46,523 nt of DNA from Prevotella sp. (GCA_017474515.1 JAFVHN010000110.1:1-46523); one strand, 5' to 3'; numbered from the stretch's first letter, positions 1 through 10,501 are shown. The notes: a model not told the origin generated them from the sequence alone. Numbers and translations are program-made.

Positions 1-579
1 ACGGCAGAGTTCTATTCGTCGAAGAAAAACGATGCCGACGACTGGCTGCTCACCCCGCCCGTGATGCTCAACGGCGGCGAACGCTACATCCTTTCGTTTG
101 AGGCCAACACCGGCACATGGGGCTCCTACGACATCATAGAGGTGGCGTTCGGAAAAGGCAACAACATTGACAACTATTCCACCCTCATGGACGAAACGCT
201 CATCGTCACTCCTTATTGCGAAGAGCCTTATGTGGTGAACGGCATCAGGCCGGCGGAAACGGGCGTGTATTTCTTCGGCATCCATTGCACCACGCCCTCT
301 GGCGACGGGTGGCTGAAGGTTGACAACCTGAGCCTCACCCGCGACGTGTCCACTCCTACGGCACTACAACCGGTTTCGCCCGAGCTCAGGCCCTCGGTGG
401 TCGGCACGAAAGGTGCCATTGCCGTGGCCAACGCTCAACAACAGGCGGTGCTGGTATTTGCCACCGACGGCACGCAAATTGACGCTTTCACCGGCGAGGA
501 CTACATGCTTCGCACCCTGTCTCCCGGCCTGTATGTGGTGAAAATCGGCAACCGGGCATACAAGGTGATGGTAAGATAA
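1..579 (+). CDS. C-terminal part of a secreted choice-of-anchor/adhesin-type protein (5' end outside window)
   Basis: The frame is open from base 1 and ends with TAA at 577-579, so the N-terminus lies outside the window. The first residues read DDWLLTPP, a motif typical of cleaved-adhesin / choice-of-anchor J beta-sandwich domains, and the fold continues to a VDNLSLT strand around residue 112. The last 70 or so residues resemble a T9SS-like or Prevotella-type C-terminal tail ending in GLYVVKIGNRAYKVMVR. It is probably exported and held at the surface. No catalytic motif is visible in this part, so its function is unknown. A tandem-repeat array and a hairpin terminator follow it. Confidence 0.8.
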   Translation, partial: TAEFYSSKKNDADDWLLTPPVMLNGGERYILSFEANTGTWGSYDIIEVAFGKGNNIDNYSTLMDETLIVTPYCEEPYVVNGIRPAETGVYFFGIHCTTPSGDGWLKVDNLSLTRDVSTPTALQPVSPELRPSVVGTKGAIAVANAQQQAVLVFATDGTQIDAFTGEDYMLRTLSPGLYVVKIGNRAYKVMVR

Positions 580-584
580 TTTTT

Positions 585-735
585 TTTAAGGAGTTTAGGA
601 GTTTGGGAGTTTAGACATTAGTTTTGAGCACTCCATTGTTCGGTTGATATCGGGCTGAAAAGTATTGTCTAAACTCCTAAACTCCTGAACTCCTAAACTC
701 CTGAACTCCCAAACTCCTGAACTCCTAAACTCCTA
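585..735. repeat. Fold-back array of AACTCCTR repeats
   Basis: The right half (about 667-735) is a tandem array of an 8-bp unit, AACTCCTR. The left half (about 589-616) carries the same units in reverse complement, so the two sides can pair over about 28 bp with a few mismatches. Between them is a unique stretch (about 620-665) ending in AAGTATTGTCT, which recurs before the related array at 4776. The array starts a few bases after a stop codon. Its function is unknown. Confidence 0.8.
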
Positions 736-772
736 AAAAAGGGCGCATCCTCGCGTGGGATGCGCCTTTTTT
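735..772. terminator. Bidirectional intrinsic terminator
   Basis: A 9-bp GC-rich stem (GGCGCATCC at 742-750 with GGATGCGCC at 758-766) and a 7-nt loop are flanked by an A run on the left and a T run on the right. It lies between the convergent partial secreted-protein gene and the kinase gene, so it can stop transcription from both sides. Confidence 0.9.
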
Positions 773-786
773 ATGATAGCGGCACT

Positions 787-1509
787 TCACCAGAAGTGCT
801 TTCGCTCAAAGCGGTCGAGCCGGCGGAGGGCCTCGTTCACCGCCTCTTCCTGCGGCCAGGCACGGAGGCCGGCATATTGCGCCACCAGGTCGGCGTAGAG
901 GTCGCGGCGATGGGTGAGCCGCACAAGGTTTTCCATGCACTGCTCGTCGGTGGGCCACCCGTCGGTGAAATGCGAGCGGTTAATGTCAATCATGGTGAAC
1001 GAGAACTTGCCTGACGTGTCGCGCTCATAGAGGAAATTGCTGAGGTTGGTGTCGCCGTGAAGGATGCCCTTGCTATGCATAAGCACCAACTGACGGACCA
1101 CGGCCTCGGCCAGTTCGGGGTCGTAGTGCTCCACCTCGCGCAGGGCGAGATGGGTTTCCCTGCCACGACATTCCTCTGAAATGAAATATCCCGTGGTGAA
1201 CAGCCCCAATTCCGAGGTTTCAATATAGGCCACCTCGCGCGGCGTCTTTATGCCTCTTTTCCGGTATTCCTGGGCAAAGAGATAGGCCCTTTCGGCCTTC
1301 GTCTTGCGGAAAAAGGTATAGGCCACCTGCTGCACGGGGTTCACGCGCTTGTAGCGTTTGGCAATGAACACCAGCCCTTTGTGCTCCAGCCGCCGCACCT
1401 CGTTGCGCCCCTCGTAGATGAGTTCGCCCTCCTCGCGACGGAACAGCTGGGGCACGGTGGCCAGGAAGCCCTCCACTGGACGATAGTTATCGGCAACAAT
1501 CAGTTTCAC
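787..1509 (-). CDS. WaaP/InaA-type lipopolysaccharide kinase family protein
   Basis: This 240-residue protein has the small kinase fold of the Kdo/WaaP/InaA group. The catalytic-loop motif HGDTNLSN is at about residue 150 and the metal-binding MIDINRSHF at about 173. An N-terminal lobe contains FIAKRYKR, with the likely ATP-binding lysine. Family members phosphorylate LPS inner-core sugars at the cytoplasmic face of the inner membrane, so a role in LPS core modification is a reasonable inference; the exact substrate cannot be read from sequence. The gene follows the OPT transporter in the same direction across a 107-bp gap filled by a CCTAGG repeat array. It ends just before a bidirectional terminator. 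Confidence 0.8.
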   Translation of the reverse strand: MKLIVADNYRPVEGFLATVPQLFRREEGELIYEGRNEVRRLEHKGLVFIAKRYKRVNPVQQVAYTFFRKTKAERAYLFAQEYRKRGIKTPREVAYIETSELGLFTTGYFISEECRGRETHLALREVEHYDPELAEAVVRQLVLMHSKGILHGDTNLSNFLYERDTSGKFSFTMIDINRSHFTDGWPTDEQCMENLVRLTHRRDLYADLVAQYAGLRAWPQEEAVNEALRRLDRFERKHFW

Positions 1510-1532
1510 GGTTTGGAAAGATTTTAAGTTGA

Positions 1533-1612
1533 TTCTAGGAAGACCTAGGAAGACCTAGGAAGTCCTAGGAAGTCCTAGGAAAACCTAGGAAGACCTGGGA
1601 ACTCCTAAGAAG
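1533..1612. repeat. Tandem array of 10-bp CCTAGGAAGA units (about 8 copies)
   Basis: About eight 10-bp units with consensus CCTAGGAAGA lie between the OPT transporter stop (1617-1619) and the kinase start (1509). The hexamer CCTAGG is a perfect palindrome and the 4-nt spacer varies (AAGA, AAGT, AAAA, AACT). Units nearest the transporter are degenerate. The same family occurs at 12418-12500 and 29527-29646. No spacer-like unique sequence is present. Confidence 0.92.
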
Positions 1613-1616
1613 CCTC

Positions 1617-3605
1617 TCACTCCTCCTTACTCCTCGTAGCCACGATGAAATAGCAGATGAGCAGCAGGTAGGCGGCCAGCGACAACGCCTCAGAGAGCGG
1701 ATTGCTGAGCCACGACTCGCTGATGGGATTGAAGCCTCCGAAGCGAAGCAATGCCGACACCACGCCCATCAATGCACCGCCGGCAATAAATCCGCTGGCA
1801 ATGAGCGTGCCTTTCTCCCCGCGCCGCTCGTTCACTTTCTTGTCGTTGCTACGGCTGGTCACCCACCAGTTGATGGCACCTCCCACCAAGAGCGGAATGT
1901 TCAGCTGAATGGGAATGAACATGCCCAGGGCGAAAGGCAGGGCCGGCACCTTGCACAGGGTGAGAAGAATGGCAATGGCGGCACCGGCGGCATAGAGGGC
2001 CCACGGTGCGCCCACGCCGCTCATCAACGGCTCTATGACGGCGGCCATGGCGTTGGCCTGCGGTGCGGCCAGCTCGCCCGACGCGAAGTCGTAGGTCTGG
2101 TTCAACAACATCATCACACCGCCCACGGTGAGCGCCGACACCAAGGTGCCAAGGAACTTCCATTGCTCCTGCTTGCGCGGCGTGGTGCCCAGCCAGTAAC
2201 CGATTTTCAGGTCGGTGATGAACGAGCCGGCCACCGAGAGCGCCGTACACACCACGCCGCCCATGATGAGGGCTGCCAGCATGCCGCCCGGACCTTTCAA
2301 TCCCACGGCCACCATGACCACGGAGGCCAGGATGAGCGTCATGAGCGTCATGCCGCTCACGGGATTGCTGCCGACAATGGCAATGGCGTTGGCCGCCACG
2401 GTTGTAAAGAGAAATGCAATGAAAGCCACCAACAAGATGCCCACCACGGCAAAGAGCAGGTTGTCCATCACGCCGAACCAGAAGAACAGGAACGTAATGA
2501 AAATGGTGAGCACGCTGCCAATGGCGATAATCTTTAACGAAATGTCGCGCTGCGTGCGCATCTGGTCGCGGCTGGCGGTGCTTCCTCCGCGCATCTCACG
2601 TCCCGCCAGCGACACGGCGCTGCGGATGATGCCCCACGAGCGGATGATGCCGATAATGCCGGCCATGGCAATGCCGCCGATGCCGATGCTCTTGCCGTAG
2701 GAGGTGAAAATCTGCTCCGCCGACATATCGGCCACCGGCGTGGTGATTGACGGGTCCCAGACATTGAGCACCTCGTGGCCCGCAAAGAGTGCGAAAAGCG
2801 GCACCACCACCCACCACACGAAGAGCGAGCCCAGGCAGATGATGAAGGCATATTTCAGGCCGATGATATATCCCAGTCCGAGCACCGCCGCACCCGTGTT
2901 CACCTTGAGCACCAGCTTGGCGCGGTCGGCAAGGTCGGCACCCCACGCCACCATGCGCGTGGTGACATTCTCGTTCCACCAGCCGAAGGTGGCCACGATG
3001 AAGTCATAGAGTCCGCCCACCAGTCCGGCAATGAGCAGTGGACGGGCCTGCGAACCGCCTTTCTCGCCCGACATGAGCACCTGCGTGGTGGCCGTGGCCT
3101 CGGGGAAAGGATATTTGCCGTGCATGTCGCTGACAAAATATTTCCTGAAAGGTATGAGGAACAAGATGCCCAGCACGCCGCCCAACAACGACGAAAGGAA
3201 AATGTTGAGGAACGACGCCGACATGTCGGGATACTTGGCCTGGAGGATGTAGATGGCGGGCAGGGTGAAAATGGCACCGGCCACCACCGCTCCCGAGCAT
3301 GCGCCGATGCTCTGGATGATGACGTTCTCGCCCAACGCCCCTTTGCGCCGCGCCGCCGAACTGACGCCCACGGCAATGATGGCAATGGGGATGGCGGCCT
3401 CGAACACCTGGCCAACCTTCAGGCCCAGGTAGGCGGCGGCCGCCGAGAAGAGCACCGCCATGAGAATGCCCCAGGTGACCGACCAGGCGTTGACCTCGGC
3501 ATATTGTTTCTGGGGCGACATCACCGGCTCATATTGTTCGCCGGCTTCCAGCTCCCGGAACGCGTTCTCGGGGAGCTGCATTTCGTTTTTCTGCTTTTCT
3601 TCCAT
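1617..3605 (-). CDS. OPT-family oligopeptide transporter
   Basis: This 662-residue integral membrane protein has many hydrophobic helices and the conserved N-terminal OPT region (VTWGILMAVLFSAAAAYLGL at about residue 44, followed by GQVFEAAIPIAI). The length and motifs fit the OPT family, which imports peptides or metal chelates by proton coupling at the inner membrane. The hydrophilic N-terminus (about 40 residues) is cytoplasmic. The ATG at 3603-3605 gives a normal family start. The substrate is not predictable. It may be cotranscribed with the downstream kinase gene, but a repeat array separates them and no functional link is obvious. Confidence 0.93.
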   Translation of the reverse strand: MEEKQKNEMQLPENAFRELEAGEQYEPVMSPQKQYAEVNAWSVTWGILMAVLFSAAAAYLGLKVGQVFEAAIPIAIIAVGVSSAARRKGALGENVIIQSIGACSGAVVAGAIFTLPAIYILQAKYPDMSASFLNIFLSSLLGGVLGILFLIPFRKYFVSDMHGKYPFPEATATTQVLMSGEKGGSQARPLLIAGLVGGLYDFIVATFGWWNENVTTRMVAWGADLADRAKLVLKVNTGAAVLGLGYIIGLKYAFIICLGSLFVWWVVVPLFALFAGHEVLNVWDPSITTPVADMSAEQIFTSYGKSIGIGGIAMAGIIGIIRSWGIIRSAVSLAGREMRGGSTASRDQMRTQRDISLKIIAIGSVLTIFITFLFFWFGVMDNLLFAVVGILLVAFIAFLFTTVAANAIAIVGSNPVSGMTLMTLILASVVMVAVGLKGPGGMLAALIMGGVVCTALSVAGSFITDLKIGYWLGTTPRKQEQWKFLGTLVSALTVGGVMMLLNQTYDFASGELAAPQANAMAAVIEPLMSGVGAPWALYAAGAAIAILLTLCKVPALPFALGMFIPIQLNIPLLVGGAINWWVTSRSNDKKVNERRGEKGTLIASGFIAGGALMGVVSALLRFGGFNPISESWLSNPLSEALSLAAYLLLICYFIVATRSKEE

Positions 3606-3661
3606 AGTGTATTTTTACTAATTATGATTTCTTAGGTTATTTGACCGGCGGGACCAAGAGG

Positions 3662-4119
3662 TCAGAATGCTCCTTTTACAACCACCTTGCGTCCATTGTG
3701 GATGTAGATTCCCTTTGCCTTGGGCTGGCCGTTGAGACGGCATCCGTCGAGGGAATACCAAGCCTCGTTTATATCGTTTTCCAAAAGCGTAATGGGATTT
3801 GTCACCTCGGTGGGCACTCTCTCAATGAAGTCGAGCACGAATGTGTTTACGACATTCCCTTCGGAAGACTCTCCGCACCTTTTGCGCTGATGCTGACGAG
3901 GCGGCAACCGTCGTCGGGCGTGGCGGTCAGCGTGACCCTCTCGCCGGGGCCGGCCTGGGCCTTGTCGGTGGAAACCGTGCCATGCTTCGTGGAGCCGATG
4001 GTGACAGAGGAGCCGTCGGTTGCAGTATTATTGAGGTTTGAAAGGGTCAGAGAGGCCGTTGCGCTCATAGCTGTACCTGTCAGCATGACGAGCAGGAAAA
4101 AGAATTTTATAAACTTCAT
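3662..4119 (-). pseudogene. Frameshifted small secreted protein with Prevotella-type C-terminal tail
   Basis: The start at 4119 encodes a signal peptide (MKFIKFFFLLVMLTGTAMSA) and a short beta-rich region, then runs into a stop at 3847. The next frame continues without a gap as EGNVVNTFVLDFIE and ends at 3662 with WYSLDGCRLNGQPKAKGIYI, NGRKVVVKGAF, a textbook C-terminal tail. Joining the frames near 3858-3866 (after SLP) restores one product of about 152 residues. This is what a one-base deletion would produce. It is therefore a recent pseudogene, a phase-variable site or a sequencing error. There is no long homopolymer at the break, which argues somewhat against slippage. Confidence 0.75.
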
Positions 4120-4145
4120 AATATACGATATTTGAAATTTGGGTA

Positions 4146-4153
4146 CAAAGTTA
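4146..4153 (-). promoter_or_regulatory. Bacteroidota -7 element of the frameshifted secreted protein
   Basis: Read on the minus strand this is TAACTTTG, a match to the Bacteroidota TAnnTTTG element, 26 bp before the ATG at 4119. The -33 region (around 4173-4176) is not a good TTTG match, so strength is uncertain. Confidence 0.5.
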
Positions 4154-4302
4154 CTACTTTAGATTGAGTTACGCGAATTTTTAATGGATAAAAATGAAAA
4201 ACTAATAATTATACATCAATACGGCCATTCTCCACTACTCTCCCGATGATTGTTTTGCATCTTAAAAGGCGGGAAAAACGAGAGAAAAGTGGGGTGAAAA
4301 TT

Positions 4303-4507
4303 GGTAAAAAATGTTGACAATTTTGGTGAAAATTGAACAGTTTTATAACGTATTGATAATCAACGGCTTGAAAATACAGCTTGGTTTGACCGCAAATTTC
4401 AAGGAGAGATTTTGAAGATTGAGAGGAGAAATCTTGAAGATCTCTCACCGAAATTTGCGGTCAAACCTCTTGAAACAATCAACAAGCCATGAAAAATCTT
4501 GACAAAA
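4303..4507 (-). repeat. Dispersed element, copy 1 (reverse orientation)
   Basis: This is one of four copies of a structured intergenic element. Its ends carry related direct repeats (minus strand TTTTGTCAAGATTTTTCA at 4490-4507, and a weaker TTGTCAACATTTTTTACC at 4303-4320). Inside is a perfect 17-bp inverted repeat, GTTTGACCGCAAATTTC at 4384-4400 and its complement at 4450-4466. The 49-bp core holds two copies of a unit near GGAGAAATCTTGAAGATTGA. The tail has TTGATAATCAA (4353-4363) and GTTATAAAA on the minus strand. It lies between a minus-strand pseudogene and plus-strand miaB. Confidence 0.9.
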
Positions 4508-4999
4508 GGAAACTGCCCGCTTTTTCATTTATCGTTCAGCGCTTCGCTAATGGTTCATGCTTCGCTATCATGAAAAAAAGCAGAGATTATGCAAAATGTG
4601 TATAATTATTCATTTCAAGTTTCGCATTCGCTCAACTTCTTGGAGTTACAGGAGATAAAATGCTTTTAAATGATGAATTCTTAGTTATGAATTATGCACA
4701 GCAGCAAAAACTCATAACTCATAACTCAAACTTAATAGTTCTGAAAACTCCCTTTTCGTCAGTATGCAGAGGTTGGAAGTATTGTCTGAACTCCTGTAAC
4801 TCCTGAACTCCATCAACTTGAGAAAGTTGAGTTATTCATGCAGATTTGGAAAAAGAAAACGGAAAAATGTGTTCATGGGTGATAATCGGGTAGCCTCCAG
4901 AACTGATGTCTGAAATCCTGAAACTCCTGAACACTTGAACTCCGGAGAAGTTGAACAAATGCAGAAAGTAGGGTTATTTTAGTTAATGTTCCCAAAACT
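4508..4999. other. Gene-free interval with degenerate repeats
   Basis: I see no credible gene here. The interval is richer in A and T than its surroundings. It holds TCATAACTCATAACTCAAA near 4710-4735 and two degraded AACTCCTR blocks at about 4776-4811 and 4902-4945. The first has the leader AAGTATTGTCT also found at 661-671. Each block is followed by a short GAGAAGTTGA-like sequence and ATGCAGA, so the stretch looks like a duplicated repeat segment that has decayed. Confidence 0.6.
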
Positions 5000-5023
5000 T
5001 TCGTTACTTACGGGGTTTTTCGC

Positions 5024-5031
5024 TATCTTTG
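5024..5031 (+). promoter_or_regulatory. -7 promoter element of miaB
   Basis: TATCTTTG matches the Bacteroidota TAnnTTTG element and lies 20 bp before the miaB ATG at 5051. The matching -33 element is weak (TTTCG around 4999-5003). Confidence 0.65.
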
Positions 5032-5050
5032 CAGCGATTATCATTTGCAA

Positions 5051-6397
<1,347 letters not shown>

Positions 6398-6453
6398 CGC
6401 ACGGTCGCTTCATCATCCATTAATTTTTCAAAGGAAATGGAAACCCGACAACT

Positions 6454-8334
6454 ATGAGAGAATTCCTGAAAGTGCTCAGGCGGTTTGTGCCGCCATACAA
6501 GAAATACCTGGTGCTCACCGTGGTGTTCAACATTCTTTCGGCCATATTGAACATCTTTTCGTTTGCGGCCATCATCCCCATTCTCAACATTTTGTTCCAG
6601 ACGAGCGACGGCATGCGCGAGACCGACTGGATTCCCTGGGGCGAGATGACCTTGAAGAATTGCACCGAGGTAGTGAGCAACAACGTGAACTGCCTTGTGC
6701 AGGACATGGTGCTCTCGTGGGGCGCCACCAACACGCTGCTGGTCATCGGCCTGTTCCTGGCCTTCATGACGTTCCTGAAGACCGGGGCCTATTTTCTTTC
6801 CTCGGCCACCATCATTCCCATCCGCACCGGCGTGGTGCGCGACATTCGCAACCAGCTGTACCAGAAAATCACGTCGTTGCCCCTGGGCTTCTTCAGCGAG
6901 GAGCGAAAGGGCGACATCATTGCCCGCATGAGCGGCGACGTGCAGGAAATAGAGTCGAGCATCATGTCGTCGCTCGACATGCTTTTCAAGAACCCCATCC
7001 TCATCATTGCCTATTTCACCACGCTGCTCATCATTTCGTGGCAACTCACGTTGTTCACCATCTTCTTTGTGCCGTTGTTCGGATGGTTCATGGGCGTGGT
7101 GGGCCGCAAGCTGAAGCAGAAGAGCATCAAGGCGCAGGCCTTGTGGAGCGACACGATGAGCCAGGTGGAGGAAACGCTCGGCGGCCTGCGCATCATCAAG
7201 GCCTTCAACGCCGAGGAGAAGATGAACCGGCGCTTCGACCACGTGAACTCCGCCTACCGCAACGACATCATGCGGGTGAACATCCGCCAGTCGATGGCGC
7301 ACCCCATGAGCGAGTTCCTCGGAACGGTGATGATTGTCATCGTGCTGTGGTTCGGCGGCACCCTGGTGCTCAACGACCTGGCCCTGTCGGGACCGACATT
7401 CATCTATTACCTCGTGATGCTCTATAGCATCATCAATCCGCTGAAGGAGTTCTCAAAGGCCAGCTACAACATTCCCAAGGGCCTGGCCTCGATGGACAGG
7501 GTTGACAAAATCCTGCTGGCCGAGAACAACATCAAGGAACCTCTTCACCCGAAGCCCATCCATAGCTTTGAGCACCAGATAGAATTCCGGCATGTGTGGT
7601 TCGGATACCGCAACGCCGCACCCGACGACAACGGCAACGGGCAACAGGAAGCCGCCATCACATGGGTGCTGCGCGACATCAACCTCATCATTGAGAAAGG
7701 CAAGACCATCGCACTGGTGGGGCAGAGCGGCGGCGGAAAGTCAACACTGGTGGACCTCATTCCACGATACTACGACGTGCAGAAGGGCGAAGTGCTCATC
7801 GACGGCATCAACGTGAAAGACCTCGGCCTGCACGACCTGCGCCAGCTCATCGGCAACGTGAACCAGGAGGCCATTTTGTTCAACGACACCTTCTTCAACA
7901 ACATCTCGTTCGGCGTGGACAGCACCACCCAGGAGGAAGTGGAACAGGCCGCACGCATTGCCAACGCCCACGAGTTCATCATGCAATCGGAGCAGGGCTA
8001 CGACACCAACATAGGCGACCGCGGCGGACGCCTCTCGGGCGGGCAACGGCAACGCATCAGCATTGCCCGCGCCATCCTGAAGAACCCGCCCATCCTCATT
8101 CTCGACGAGGCCACCTCGGCCCTCGACACGGAGAGCGAGCGACTGGTGCAAGACGCCCTGGAACGGCTGATGAAGACGCGCACCACCGTGGCCATTGCCC
8201 ACCGCCTGTCAACCATCAAGAATGCCGACGAAATATGCGTGCTCCACGAAGGGCGCATCGTGGAACGCGGCACACACTATGGCCTGCTGGCCCACGACGG
8301 ATACTACAAGAAGCTGCACGACATGCAATCGTAA
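6454..8334 (+). CDS. MsbA-like ABC exporter (fused membrane and ATPase domains)
   Basis: This 626-residue half-transporter has an N-terminal six-helix ABC exporter domain (about residues 20-340) and a C-terminal nucleotide-binding domain. The Walker A motif is GQSGGGKST (about 425), the signature LSGGQRQRISIARA (about 528) and Walker B ILILDEATSALD (about 548), followed by an H-loop in IAHRLST. Homodimers of this type flip lipid A-core or other lipids across the inner membrane. The next gene is a lipid A-type acyltransferase and the following genes are glycosyltransferases, so an MsbA-like lipid flippase role fits. A drug or peptide exporter cannot be ruled out from sequence alone. Confidence 0.88.
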   Translation: MREFLKVLRRFVPPYKKYLVLTVVFNILSAILNIFSFAAIIPILNILFQTSDGMRETDWIPWGEMTLKNCTEVVSNNVNCLVQDMVLSWGATNTLLVIGLFLAFMTFLKTGAYFLSSATIIPIRTGVVRDIRNQLYQKITSLPLGFFSEERKGDIIARMSGDVQEIESSIMSSLDMLFKNPILIIAYFTTLLIISWQLTLFTIFFVPLFGWFMGVVGRKLKQKSIKAQALWSDTMSQVEETLGGLRIIKAFNAEEKMNRRFDHVNSAYRNDIMRVNIRQSMAHPMSEFLGTVMIVIVLWFGGTLVLNDLALSGPTFIYYLVMLYSIINPLKEFSKASYNIPKGLASMDRVDKILLAENNIKEPLHPKPIHSFEHQIEFRHVWFGYRNAAPDDNGNGQQEAAITWVLRDINLIIEKGKTIALVGQSGGGKSTLVDLIPRYYDVQKGEVLIDGINVKDLGLHDLRQLIGNVNQEAILFNDTFFNNISFGVDSTTQEEVEQAARIANAHEFIMQSEQGYDTNIGDRGGRLSGGQRQRISIARAILKNPPILILDEATSALDTESERLVQDALERLMKTRTTVAIAHRLSTIKNADEICVLHEGRIVERGTHYGLLAHDGYYKKLHDMQS

Positions 8335-8375
8335 TGGTTTTCAATTTCTCAACTTTTAAACTTTTCACCTTTTAA

Positions 8376-9296
8376 ATGTTTCTCGCCCGCCTCGTGTCGA
8401 AACTGCCCTTCGGGGTGCTTTACACCCTTTCAGACCTGTGCTTCCCACTGGTCTATTATGTGGTGCGATACAGAAGGGGCGTGGTGCGGCGAAACCTTTC
8501 AACCAGCTTTCCGGAAAAAACGGCCCGCGACATCAAGGCCACCGAGAAGGCCTTCTACCACTGGTTGTGCGACTATTTTGTGGAAACATTGAAACTACTC
8601 ACCATCGGCCGCGAGGAATTGTTGCGACACATAGAGTTCCGCAACGCCGCCGCCATTGAGGATTGTTTCGACAAAGGACAGCCCTGCGCCGCACTACTGG
8701 GACACTATTGCAACTGGGAATACCTGTCGGCCACCGCCCTCTCACTCAGCAAATGGCAGGGCAGCGCCGTCATGGGGCTCATCTACCACCCTCTGCGCAA
8801 CGATGCCTTCGACCGCCTGTTCATCAACATCAGGCAACACGCCGGCGGCACCTGCATCCCCAAAAACGACATACTGAGGCACCTGGTGCGGTTGAAGCGC
8901 GAGGGGCGCATGAGCCTTTTCGGATACATCCTCGACCAAAGTCCGAAATGGGAGAACATCCACCTGTGGCTGCCTTTCCTCCACCACGACACGCCCGTGT
9001 TCACCGGAGCCGAGCGAATAGTGAGGAAAATGAACCACGCCGCCTTCTACGTCAGGATGGAGCGGCCCGAACGGGGGCGATATGTCTGCACATTCATTCC
9101 CATGACGGAAAATCCGAACGAGCTTGCCGACAACGAGCTTACCCAAAAAGCCTTCCAAATGCTTGAGGACGACATTAGGCGGGCACCGCAATTCTACCTA
9201 TGGACCCACGACCGCTGGAAGCGCACACGCGAGGAATACCGGCGGCGCGTGGAGCAGGGCTTGACAAAACCGGCCCCGGCGCACCATAGCGCATGA
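8376..9296 (+). CDS. Lipid A biosynthesis (LpxL/HtrB-family) acyltransferase
   Basis: This 306-residue protein belongs to the LpxL/LpxM family, which adds secondary acyl chains to lipid A at the inner membrane. Visible are an N-terminal hydrophobic segment (FGVLYTLSDLCFPLVYYVV, residues 12-30), VRRNLSTSFPEKT (a classic family stretch), and the catalytic H-x4-[D/E] motif as H110-YCNW-E115. Later come GYILDQSP and TGAERIVRKMN. Acidic residue E in place of D is seen in many Bacteroidota members. It follows the ABC exporter by 41 bp, consistent with one operon for lipid A maturation and export. Confidence 0.9.
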   Translation: MFLARLVSKLPFGVLYTLSDLCFPLVYYVVRYRRGVVRRNLSTSFPEKTARDIKATEKAFYHWLCDYFVETLKLLTIGREELLRHIEFRNAAAIEDCFDKGQPCAALLGHYCNWEYLSATALSLSKWQGSAVMGLIYHPLRNDAFDRLFINIRQHAGGTCIPKNDILRHLVRLKREGRMSLFGYILDQSPKWENIHLWLPFLHHDTPVFTGAERIVRKMNHAAFYVRMERPERGRYVCTFIPMTENPNELADNELTQKAFQMLEDDIRRAPQFYLWTHDRWKRTREEYRRRVEQGLTKPAPAHHSA

Positions 9297-9330
9297 ACGG
9301 CGCGAAATGTAATGATAACAACATCAACAG

Positions 9331-10482
9331 ATGAACGAAGCACTAAACATTGGCCTCGATGCCAAACGCATCGTGAGAAACAGCACCGGACTGGGCAGCT
9401 ACGGCCGCACGCTGGTGAATGACCTGGCCGAGATAGCCCCGACGGGCACACACTTCCACCTCTACGCCCCCGACAAGGGCCAGGAGGAACTGCGGCGGCA
9501 AATCAACAAGAGCGAGGCCGTAAGTTTCGACTATCCCCGCTCAAGCATGCCCAAGTGGATGTGGAGAACGTTCGGCATGGTGAAGCAACTGAAGGCCGAC
9601 AACATACAGGTTTATCACGGCTTGGCAGGCGAACTGCCCGTGGGCATCGGAAGAAGCGGCATTCCGTCGGTGGTGACCATCCACGACCTGATTTTCATGC
9701 GACATCCAGAATACTACAACCCCATCGATGCCAAACTCTATACATGGAAATTGCGGCGAACGTTGAAAGAGGCCGACCGCATCATCGCCATCAGCGAGTG
9801 TACACGCCGCGACATCATGCTCCTGGGGGGAATTCCGCCAGAACGCATACAACTCATCTACCAGTCGTGCAGCACTTTCTTTAAATTGCGCGAAAGCGAA
9901 GACAAACTGCAGGACGTCAACGCCCGCTACATGCTGCCCGCGCGATACATCGTCAGCGTGGGAACCATCGAGGAGCGCAAGAACATCCTGCTGGCCGTGA
10001 AAGCCCTGCACCGCCTGCCCGAAGACCTCTCGCTGGTCATCGTGGGGCGGTCAACACCCTACGCCCTGGAGGTTCAGAAATATACCCGCGACAACCGGCT
10101 GGAGGGCCGCGTCATGATGCTCCACAATGTGCCCAATGCCGACCTGCCCGCCATCTACCAAATGGCCGAAGCCTGCGTGTATCCCTCTCGTTATGAAGGC
10201 TTTGGCATTCCCGTCATCGAGGCCATACAGAGCGGACTGCCCGTGGTGGCATGCACCGGCAGTTGCCTGGAAGAAGCCGGAGGCAACGACAGCATCTACG
10301 TGGACCCCGACGACGTGCAGGGAATGGCCGAAAGCATTTCACAGGTGCTGAAAGGTGCTCCCGGAAGGGAACAGCGCATTGAAAGGGCACAACGATACAT
10401 CCACCGCTTTGAGGGCAACGACGTGGCGGGGCAAATCATGGCCCTCTACGAACAGCTCGCAAAAAGAGGTAACAAGTATTAA
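9331..10482 (+). CDS. Glycosyltransferase family 4 (GT-B fold)
   Basis: This 383-residue enzyme has the GT-B two-domain layout. The N-terminal domain has a glycine-rich NSTGLGSYGRTL loop (about residue 18) and TIHDLIFMRHPEYYNP. The C-terminal nucleotide-sugar domain has YIVSVGTIEERKN (about 208) and the E-x7-E signature in YPSRYEGFGIPVIEA (about 288). These enzymes transfer a sugar from an NDP or GDP donor to a lipid-linked or LPS acceptor on the cytoplasmic face. Its place after an acyltransferase and before LicD and GT9 genes suggests LPS core synthesis. Donor and acceptor cannot be assigned. Confidence 0.9.
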   Translation: MNEALNIGLDAKRIVRNSTGLGSYGRTLVNDLAEIAPTGTHFHLYAPDKGQEELRRQINKSEAVSFDYPRSSMPKWMWRTFGMVKQLKADNIQVYHGLAGELPVGIGRSGIPSVVTIHDLIFMRHPEYYNPIDAKLYTWKLRRTLKEADRIIAISECTRRDIMLLGGIPPERIQLIYQSCSTFFKLRESEDKLQDVNARYMLPARYIVSVGTIEERKNILLAVKALHRLPEDLSLVIVGRSTPYALEVQKYTRDNRLEGRVMMLHNVPNADLPAIYQMAEACVYPSRYEGFGIPVIEAIQSGLPVVACTGSCLEEAGGNDSIYVDPDDVQGMAESISQVLKGAPGREQRIERAQRYIHRFEGNDVAGQIMALYEQLAKRGNKY

Positions 10483-10501
10483 GAATCCATCTTTCCTCTA
10501 T

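Noticed and set aside
4209-4448. 79-codon minus-strand open frame
   Set aside because: It is built from the sequence of dispersed element copy 1 and has no counterpart open frame conserved in copies 2 to 4.
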